A stretch of 10,457 bases of DNA from Candidatus Helarchaeota archaeon (GTDB lineage Archaea; Asgardarchaeota; Lokiarchaeia; Helarchaeales; JABXJV01): the NCBI GenBank assembly GCA_013375355.1, contig JABXJV010000494.1, forward strand, positions 1 to 10,457, read 5' to 3'. The translations under genes were made by a program, and so were the position numbers. Positions 5,882 to 10,457 of this stretch are shown piece after piece. The stretch's first letter is position 1. The number at the start of each line of letters is the position of its first letter. The notes under the pieces were generated by a model. It was not told the DNA's origin. It did not search any database and saw only the letters and a program-made list of their open reading frames with translations.

Positions 5882-6235
5882 TTGGGAATAGAATATAAAG
5901 AATGGTTTGTATTAGGATTAGTTGGGACAATTATTGCTATTGGAGGCGTTATCTCTTTAATAATGGGATTAATGATGATTAGGACCGCTAATAGGATGCT
6001 TAATATGAGTTATTCAATGATAATTTTTATGCATCTTGTATATTCTGAAATAGGCACCGATATGGAGGCGTTTTTTTTACTAGATTTGTTCATGATGGCA
6101 AATCGTTATACTAGAATGAAGACAATATTTAGAATTCCCTTTTATCTTGGGATTTGTATAGCTTTTGTTGGAGGAATTCTTGCTATAACTGGTTGGTCAA
6201 AATATTTTATACTCAAAAGGGGCGAAAAATATTAA
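5882..6235 (+). CDS. small membrane protein, first of a tandem paralogous pair
   Basis: I do not recognise the family of this 117-residue integral membrane protein. Hydrophobic segments lie at about residues 8-33 (WFVLGLVGTIIAIGG and onward), 43-55 and 86-105 (FYLGICIAFVGGILAITGW). A moderately hydrophobic stretch at 62-72 may be a further segment. The N-terminus is short (MGIEYKE) and the tail basic (LKRGEKY). It is clearly paralogous to the next gene: both share KxWFVLGLVGTI, LYSE-like and FYLGI...GGILA...GW sequences, and their coding DNA is nearly identical for about 28 bases near the start. The start is TTG at 5882, six bases after GAGGTGAG. Only 57 bases separate the two genes, so they are probably cotranscribed and may form a hetero-oligomer in the membrane. 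Confidence 0.82.
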   Translation: MGIEYKEWFVLGLVGTIIAIGGVISLIMGLMMIRTANRMLNMSYSMIIFMHLVYSEIGTDMEAFFLLDLFMMANRYTRMKTIFRIPFYLGICIAFVGGILAITGWSKYFILKRGEKY

Positions 6236-6276
6236 ATTATAAAATAGAATCACTTTTATTGAAAAATATAAATTTT

Positions 6277-6286
6277 AGGAGGTGAG
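6277..6286 (+). promoter_or_regulatory. near-perfect Shine-Dalgarno deciding a TTG start
   Basis: AGGAGGTGAG ends six bases before the TTG at 6293. It is a longer match to the 16S rRNA tail than the one in front of the first paralog, with identical spacing. Such a strong site paired with a weak start codon is the same design as in the upstream copy, so the translation signals were duplicated with the gene or conserved afterwards. Confidence 0.8.
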
Positions 6287-6292
6287 CAAGGC

Positions 6293-6643
6293 TTGGGAAA
6301 TAGTAGTAAGAAATGGTTTGTATTAGGATTAGTTGGGACGATAGTCGCGATCGGAGGTGGTGGTAACGTAGGAACGAGCCTATTTATGGTTGCAAACCTT
6401 AATCGTTCGATCCAAACTAGTATTGTAGCGCTATTTATATTAAATCATCTTTATTCAGAATTGGGTGGAATGAATTTTTTCATATATGGACAGGTTATAT
6501 CTTTAATAAGTAGAAATATTAGAATGCTAGCAATTTATAGACTTACATTTTATCTTGGGATTATTGCAGTTGTTGCTGGAGGAATTCTTGCTTTAGTTGG
6601 TTGGATAAATAATTTCCTACAAAAAAAGAGTGAAATATACTAG
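6293..6643 (+). CDS. small membrane protein, second of a tandem paralogous pair
   Basis: This 116-residue paralog of the preceding gene has hydrophobic segments at about residues 8-33, 43-54 and 85-105. Identity to its twin is concentrated at the two ends: WFVLGLVGTI at 8-17 and FYLGI/GGILA/GW at 86-104, with LYSELG near 53-58. The middle has diverged strongly, and a glycine-rich turn (GGGGNVG, 21-27) replaces the ISLIMG of the first copy. That pattern suggests conserved outer helices forming a scaffold and a variable central part. The start is TTG at 6293, six bases after AGGAGGTGAG. Its tail is again charged (KKSEIY). The function is unknown; neither enzyme nor transporter motifs are visible. 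Confidence 0.82.
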   Translation: MGNSSKKWFVLGLVGTIVAIGGGGNVGTSLFMVANLNRSIQTSIVALFILNHLYSELGGMNFFIYGQVISLISRNIRMLAIYRLTFYLGIIAVVAGGILALVGWINNFLQKKSEIY

Positions 6644-6685
6644 ATAAAGTTGATAGAAAAAAATTAATACTGATTTTGAACACAA

Positions 6686-7030
6686 ATGTATAGAACTGTT
6701 TTAATGGAATTGATAAAAATTTCAAGAAAACCCCATGTGATTTCAGAAATTTCAATGAAAGATTTTAATATATTAAAAAATAAGGGCATCCTCACTAGAA
6801 TTAGGTATGGAAAAGCGGATATAAACATAGATTTCTTAAAAAATTGGTATGATTACATAAAAATAAAATTCGGTATAGGAATTGTAGATAATAATGTAAT
6901 AAAAGACTCACAACTGGATGATGAATTCAAAAATTTTTTAAAAGAGAAGTATGAAATTACGAATCCTAATCTTATTAACTTTCTTCAAAAGTATTTTAGA
7001 GAGTTAATCATAGGATTTAGAATCACATAA
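6686..7030 (+). CDS. hypothetical protein, 114 residues
   Basis: I do not recognise this protein. It is soluble, rich in Lys, Ile and Asn, and predicted mostly helical by eye. The N-terminal part ELIKISRKPHVISEISMKDF (8-27) has the texture of a helix-turn-helix-like segment followed by a positively charged wing-like stretch (NKGILTRIRYGKADI). That could suit a small DNA-binding protein, but no signature residue confirms this. The C-terminal half has alternating charged and hydrophobic residues ending RELIIGFRIT. It starts 42 bases after the second membrane paralog, so it could be the third gene of that transcript. The ATG at 6686 is the first after an in-frame stop. A second ATG at 6704 is also possible, and neither has a Shine-Dalgarno. 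Confidence 0.6.
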   Translation: MYRTVLMELIKISRKPHVISEISMKDFNILKNKGILTRIRYGKADINIDFLKNWYDYIKIKFGIGIVDNNVIKDSQLDDEFKNFLKEKYEITNPNLINFLQKYFRELIIGFRIT

Positions 7031-7158
7031 TATCTTGAATATACCATTAAAAGGAGATTTTTTCCTATTTATAATATTTGAACCTAAATTTGTATTAGTT
7101 TAAATACTACATTCTAACTTAGAAATTAAATTATTTTTAATTTTTTCATGGTGCTTTC

Positions 7159-7401
7159 ATGACTATAGATTTACAAGAAAAGTTTGAAATGAGTGTATTT
7201 AGAAATAAATTAAGGCATGGTAAATTAATATGCCCTATTTGTGGAGAAAAAATTCAAAAAATTTCCAAAAGAAATCAGTTCATTAATTCTCCAGCAGGAA
7301 TATACTTGATTTTCTCATCAAATCGATGTAAGATGAAATTTGTCGCATTAATAAATCAAGACAATTCAGAATTGAATATAAAAAGAATCATTGAAAACTA
7401 A
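7159..7401 (+). CDS. small CxxC (zinc-ribbon-like) protein
   Basis: An 80-residue protein with one knuckle, CPICGEKI, at residues 25-32. A second CxxC is absent; the only other cysteine is C57 in NRCKMKF, and H20 precedes the knuckle. A zinc site made of C25, C28, C57 and possibly H20 is conceivable, but the classical four-cysteine ribbon is not complete. The N-terminal helix carries several charged residues (LQEKFEMSVFRNKLRHGK). The C-terminal half (YLIFSSN, KFVALINQ) looks like two beta strands, consistent with a small ribbon fold. The ATG at 7159 follows GGTG by five bases, a weak Shine-Dalgarno. A TATA-like AGTTTAAATA lies some 50 bases upstream, so it probably has its own promoter. The role is unknown; nucleic-acid binding would be a guess. 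Confidence 0.6.
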   Translation: MTIDLQEKFEMSVFRNKLRHGKLICPICGEKIQKISKRNQFINSPAGIYLIFSSNRCKMKFVALINQDNSELNIKRIIEN

Positions 7402-7469
7402 ATGAATTGATTTTATTAGTAAGAAATTATAATTCCCCATTTAATTTTTAATAAATGCTAAAAAAATCA

Positions 7470-7856
7470 TTATATAATAAAAAGTTGTTCAATTAATTGT
7501 AAAAAGGCATTTAATTTTTCATTTCTTTCATCATTTTTTAAAAAATTCATTAAAATTTCTAATATTTTCAAGATATCATAATAAATAAAGCCCAATTGCT
7601 TTAAATCTTCCATTAAATTAGAAAATTTTATTAATTCTTCCTGGTTACCTAAAAAGGCCGGAGAAATGACTTTAGGAGTCCCAAGAAATTCTTCAAAATC
7701 TTTCATTTTAACAAAATTCGATAAAGTTGAAATTGATTTACATAATTCTTTAAATGTTTTGCGAAATTTGGAATTGAAATCATTAATATTTTCTTTAATA
7801 GCTAATTTATAATACCTTTGAATTATTTTATGTAAAGGCACAATAGAATCTTTCAA
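7470..7856 (-). CDS. hypothetical helical protein, 128 residues, start uncertain
   Basis: I do not recognise this protein. It is rich in Leu, Ile, Lys, Phe and Glu and looks like a bundle of amphipathic helices, broken by a Pro/Gly segment (LGTPKVISPAFLGN, 58-71). There is no membrane segment or catalytic motif, and one cysteine (C39). The coding DNA is extremely AT-rich (about 15% G+C in 7501-7560). The listed start is a TTG at 7856 with no Shine-Dalgarno. An ATG lies at 7873-7871 in another frame, separated by a run of seven A (7860-7866, T on the coding strand). One more base in that run would join the ATG in frame and give MEVFFSLKDS. So either a base was lost in the run (or in the assembly), or the TTG is real. 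It is divergent from eL33 and convergent with the CxxC protein. Confidence 0.6.
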   Translation of the reverse strand: MKDSIVPLHKIIQRYYKLAIKENINDFNSKFRKTFKELCKSISTLSNFVKMKDFEEFLGTPKVISPAFLGNQEELIKFSNLMEDLKQLGFIYYDILKILEILMNFLKNDERNEKLNAFLQLIEQLFII

Positions 7857-7935
7857 ACTAAAAAAACTTCCATTATATAGGGTGATGATTTTTTTTATTT
7901 GATTAATTTTTTAAATCTTGTTTCCTAAAAATCTT

Positions 7936-7942
7936 AAGGTGA
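7936..7942 (+). promoter_or_regulatory. Shine-Dalgarno of the eL33 gene
   Basis: AAGGTGA ends six bases before the ATG at 7949, the same spacing as at the two TTG-start genes upstream. It confirms this ATG as the start, which also matches the family's N-terminus. Confidence 0.7.
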
Positions 7943-7948
7943 AATTTA

Positions 7949-8236
7949 ATGAGCGAAGTCAAAGTTATAAAAGGCATGGCTGGAACAATAATGAACTATA
8001 GACGTAGTCGACATACTCAACACACCAGACATATTTTGATTAAATTTGATGGTTATAATAATGATAAGGAAGCAGCCAAATTAATTGGTAGGGAAGTCGT
8101 GTGGGAAACTAAATCAGGTAAATTATTAAGAGGTAAAATTGTAGCAACACATGGGAGAAAAGGTGTTGTCAGAGCTATTTTTAATAAAGGTCTACCAGGA
8201 GAAGCTTTAGGAACAAAATTAAAGATTTGGAAATAA
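7949..8236 (+). CDS. rpl35ae: large-subunit ribosomal protein eL33 (L35Ae)
   Basis: A 95-residue component of the large ribosomal subunit, of the L35Ae family shared by archaea and eukaryotes and absent from bacteria. The small beta-barrel core is recognisable. IKGMAGTIMNYRRSRHTQHT near the N-terminus corresponds to the basic rRNA-binding strand region. IGREVVWETKSGKLLRGKI is the middle strands, and ATHGRKGVVRAIFNKGLPGE (67-86) is the signature matching the RAHGxxGxVRAxF...LPxxAxG pattern of eukaryotic RPL35A. It is shorter than the human protein (110 residues), as is usual in archaea. It has its own strong Shine-Dalgarno and stands alone rather than in a ribosomal protein operon. This gene is the best taxonomic marker of the window. 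Confidence 0.96.
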   Translation: MSEVKVIKGMAGTIMNYRRSRHTQHTRHILIKFDGYNNDKEAAKLIGREVVWETKSGKLLRGKIVATHGRKGVVRAIFNKGLPGEALGTKLKIWK

Positions 8237-8254
8237 AAATTTCACCTGAAATTT
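8237..8254. repeat. 18-bp inverted repeat after the eL33 stop
   Basis: AAATTTCA (8237-8244) and TGAAATTT (8247-8254) are perfect inverted arms around CC, beginning at the first base after the stop codon. The centre also resembles the GGTGAAATTTAAT sequence in front of eL33 in inverted form (7938-7950). It could act at the 3' end of the eL33 message, or as an operator some 90 bases upstream of the ATPase gene. The loop is too tight for a strong hairpin. Confidence 0.4.
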
Positions 8255-8345
8255 AATATTAAATAATCAAAATTCTTATTTTTATGTATAGAATAAATTC
8301 AAGGTATTTTAAGTAATACAAACACATAATTAAAACTTGAGGAAA

Positions 8346-9167
8346 ATGAAAACTGTAATTATTGACGATGTGGAGCTTAGATTAGCTTATCCAGTTGAAT
8401 TGGATGTTCAATGGATTGGGCAAAAGGATTTATTGAATCAAGTTATTGCTGCATGGATGGTGGTAGATGAAAAAGATCTTCCATTAAATCCTAGGTTATT
8501 GGGAAAGCCCGGTGTTGGCAAAACTACTTTAGCGATTGCAGCAGCAAAAACAATCAACCGAGATGTATATATTTTTCAAGCTACTATGGACACGAGACCA
8601 GAAGATTTGATTATAACACCTGTAATTTCTAGTGATGGAAAAATATCTTATTATGCGTCGCCACTTGTAACAGCAATGATTACAGGTGGAGTTTGCATTT
8701 TAGATGAAGGAAATAGGATGAGTGAAAAATCTTGGGCATCTATTGCGCCATTATTGGATTATAGACGGTACGTTGAGTCAATAATTGCTGGTATCATGAT
8801 TAAGGCAAAACGTGAATTTCGATTTGTTACAACTATGAATGAAGATGTTAGTACATATGAGCTTCCAGAGTATATTCATTCTAGACTTCAACCACAAATA
8901 AAAATTGAATTTCCCTCATGGGAAGATGAGAAAAAAATATTGAAATTTAATCTTCCTTTCTCAGACGAAGAAGTTTTAAATTTAGTCGTAGATTTTTTAC
9001 AAAATGCACATACTGCCGATAGACCTTATACTGTGAGGGATGGCATAAATATAACCCGATATATTCTAAAAATGGAAAAACAAAAGGGTAAACGCACAAA
9101 AAAAATAATTCGTATGGCAGTTGAGCAAATTCTTGGAGATGAAGCATTAGATTATTTAAAAAAATAA
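8346..9167 (+). CDS. MoxR-type AAA+ ATPase, YehL-like
   Basis: A 273-residue AAA+ ATPase of the MoxR group, ring-forming chaperone-like ATPases that usually work with VWA-domain partners. Walker A GKPGVGKTT is at 53-61, the MoxR-typical DTRPEDLI at 82-89, Walker B VCILDEGNR at 116-124, sensor 1 TTMNED at 162-167, and the arginine finger region YIHSRLQP at 176-183. The C-terminal lid helices follow (about 190-273). The protein is compact: ATPase core plus lid, no extra domain. The start chosen is ATG at 8346, preceded at three bases by GAGG (8339-8342). The upstream in-frame TTG at 8337 overlaps that site and would add only three residues. The next gene begins nine bases after its stop, so the two are one transcription unit, and the pairing with a DUF5682-like protein is what suggests YehL rather than other MoxR groups. 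Confidence 0.93.
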   Translation: MKTVIIDDVELRLAYPVELDVQWIGQKDLLNQVIAAWMVVDEKDLPLNPRLLGKPGVGKTTLAIAAAKTINRDVYIFQATMDTRPEDLIITPVISSDGKISYYASPLVTAMITGGVCILDEGNRMSEKSWASIAPLLDYRRYVESIIAGIMIKAKREFRFVTTMNEDVSTYELPEYIHSRLQPQIKIEFPSWEDEKKILKFNLPFSDEEVLNLVVDFLQNAHTADRPYTVRDGINITRYILKMEKQKGKRTKKIIRMAVEQILGDEALDYLKK

Positions 9168-9176
9168 GTTGATCTT

Positions 9177-10457
9177 ATGTTTCAATATCAAAACATATAT
9201 GCGATTCCTTCTTTTCATTCGAAAATTCAATTTGCTTGTGAAGTTAGGAGGTTATTTTTTAAGATAGACCCTGATGTAATTGCAGTTGAATTACCTGAGG
9301 GGGTGCGAGAAAAAGTAATAGAGGGAGTAAATCATCTTCCATACATTTCAGTAGTAATGTATGAGGAGAGGAAAAAGAAAAAGTATGCTTATGTTCCAAT
9401 TGACCCAGGAGATTCAATTATTGAAGCAATTAGATTAGGATTAGAATACAAAAAACCTCTTGAATTTATAGATTTAGATGTAAAAAATTATAGAAATAAG
9501 CAATTTACTTATGGTTTTGATGATTATTCCATAACAAAAATTGGTTTGGATAAGTACTATGGCCTACTGTTGCCATTTCTCAAAAAAAGCAATTATGGAA
9601 CTAAGGATTATCATAGAGAACTTTACATGGTTAAAAATCTAAAAAAACTAATGAAGAAATATAAGGATAAAAAAATATTATTTGTTTTAGGAATGGGGCA
9701 CTGGGAACGAATAAAAGGTCTTTTAAAACGACCTAAGATTAAAAATATGGAAAATGTGATTAAACGAGAAGAAGTAAAAATTTTCAATTTATCTCCAGAT
9801 TCTTACATTCATGTTTTACGTGAAATTCCTTACATCACCTATTTATATCAAACAACTCGTTCAGAAATAAAATCTCCAAAAGATTTTTTTGATAAATTAG
9901 AGGCATATAAAACACTTTATTTAAAGGCTAAAGATAAATATTTTAAGGCATATGGAGAGCCAATACATCTTCAAAAATTAAAGATACTCCTTCAATACTC
10001 TAGAAACTATGCCCTCCTAGAAAAAAAACTAATTCCAGATTTATTTCATCTGGTCGTTTCTGCAAAAAATGTTGTTGACGATGATTATGCAGGAGAGGTA
10101 TATGATTTAGCTCTAAGTTATTTATTTTTCGATAAAAAACAAAAGTACCCTACTGTTGAAATAAGAAGAAATTTAGGAGAATTAGAATCTAGAAAAGTGC
10201 AGATAAGAAGACGTATTCCAGTTGAAAAACAAGTTTATAGAAAAATTCCATTAAAAAGACACCCAAAAGAGAAATATGAAGGTGAATGGGAGAAAAAATG
10301 GAAGCACAATTATAAAGGAATTTATTCATATCCACCTGAAGATATTATTTTCGAAAATTATATGGATTATGTTCGTAAAAAAGCGATGAAAATACTAGTT
10401 GAGGACAGAATTAGAATTCATGAGTTCAAAACAAGTCTTATGGACGGTATTTCAATG
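9177..10457 (+). CDS. DUF5682/YehM-like protein with TraB/ChaN-type motifs (3' end outside the window)
   Basis: The frame runs open to the right edge (427 codons seen). The N-terminal 180 residues show the motif series of the TraB/ChaN/EreA-like superfamily in the order seen in DUF5682 proteins. There is an H14-containing IPSFHSK after the first strand, DVIAVELPEG (33-42) with E38, then YVPIDPGDSIIEAIRLG (72-88) and LEFIDLD (95-101). These are followed by HRELYMVKNL (146-155), the R-E..M motif, and FVLGMGHWERI (169-179), the GxGH motif. The RHHSP usual in bacterial DUF5682 is altered to SFHSK. Beyond about 190 the protein is lysine-rich and mostly helical with no domain I recognise. Bacterial members are about 750-800 residues, so 300 or more may lie outside. 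It starts nine bases after the MoxR ATPase without a visible Shine-Dalgarno. There is no signal peptide, so it is cytoplasmic. The biochemical activity is unknown. Confidence 0.75.
   Translation, partial: MFQYQNIYAIPSFHSKIQFACEVRRLFFKIDPDVIAVELPEGVREKVIEGVNHLPYISVVMYEERKKKKYAYVPIDPGDSIIEAIRLGLEYKKPLEFIDLDVKNYRNKQFTYGFDDYSITKIGLDKYYGLLLPFLKKSNYGTKDYHRELYMVKNLKKLMKKYKDKKILFVLGMGHWERIKGLLKRPKIKNMENVIKREEVKIFNLSPDSYIHVLREIPYITYLYQTTRSEIKSPKDFFDKLEAYKTLYLKAKDKYFKAYGEPIHLQKLKILLQYSRNYALLEKKLIPDLFHLVVSAKNVVDDDYAGEVYDLALSYLFFDKKQKYPTVEIRRNLGELESRKVQIRRRIPVEKQVYRKIPLKRHPKEKYEGEWEKKWKHNYKGIYSYPPEDIIFENYMDYVRKKAMKILVEDRIRIHEFKTSLMDGISM

Noticed and set aside
6561..6755. Minus-strand 64-codon frame across the end of the second membrane protein
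   Set aside because: It overlaps two plus-strand genes and has a low-complexity Phe/Leu/Ser/Gln-rich product.
8947..9147. Minus-strand 66-codon frame inside the MoxR-type ATPase
   Set aside because: It is antisense to the lid domain of a firmly identified ATPase.

Overview
The window looks like a stretch of chromosome from an AT-rich archaeon. The firmest marker is a complete gene for ribosomal protein eL33 (L35Ae), a family confined to archaea and eukaryotes. Several starts carry strong Shine-Dalgarno sites of the GGAGGTGA type. Intergenic DNA is very AT-rich with TATA-like elements and oligo-T tracts after genes. A secreted protein with seven N-X-S/T sequons also fits an archaeal cell surface. 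The mixture (an FATP-type acyl-CoA synthetase, an NAD-dependent GH4 glycosidase, many orphan small proteins) would suit an Asgard/Lokiarchaeia-like genome, but that placement is inference.

Left part (1-3242): a 5'-truncated FATP-like acyl-CoA synthetase on + converges on a class I SAM methyltransferase on -. After a 344-base gene-free stretch comes a minus-strand surface protein anchored by hydrophobic segments at both ends. Middle part (3243-5881): a divergent intergenic region with a perfect 24-bp palindrome and a duplicated ribosome-binding site leads into a small membrane-anchored exported protein. A 452-base stretch without a convincing gene follows, holding repeats and coding-like scraps. 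Then comes a minus-strand family GH4 glycosidase, most like alpha-galactosidase MelA.

Right part (5882-10457): two tandem paralogous small membrane proteins, both starting with TTG behind strong Shine-Dalgarno sites; an orphan 114-residue protein; a small CxxC protein; an orphan helical protein on -; and eL33. The window ends in a two-gene unit: a compact MoxR-type AAA+ ATPase followed after 9 bases by a protein with the TraB/ChaN-like motif series of the DUF5682 (YehM-like) family, cut off by the right edge.

The most interesting unit is this last pair. In bacteria, MoxR ATPase, DUF5682 and VWA-domain genes occur together (E. coli yehL-yehM-yehP, with yehQ), a conserved set whose function is unknown to me. 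An archaeal version predicts a VWA-domain gene just beyond the window. The tandem membrane-protein pair is the second most interesting item.
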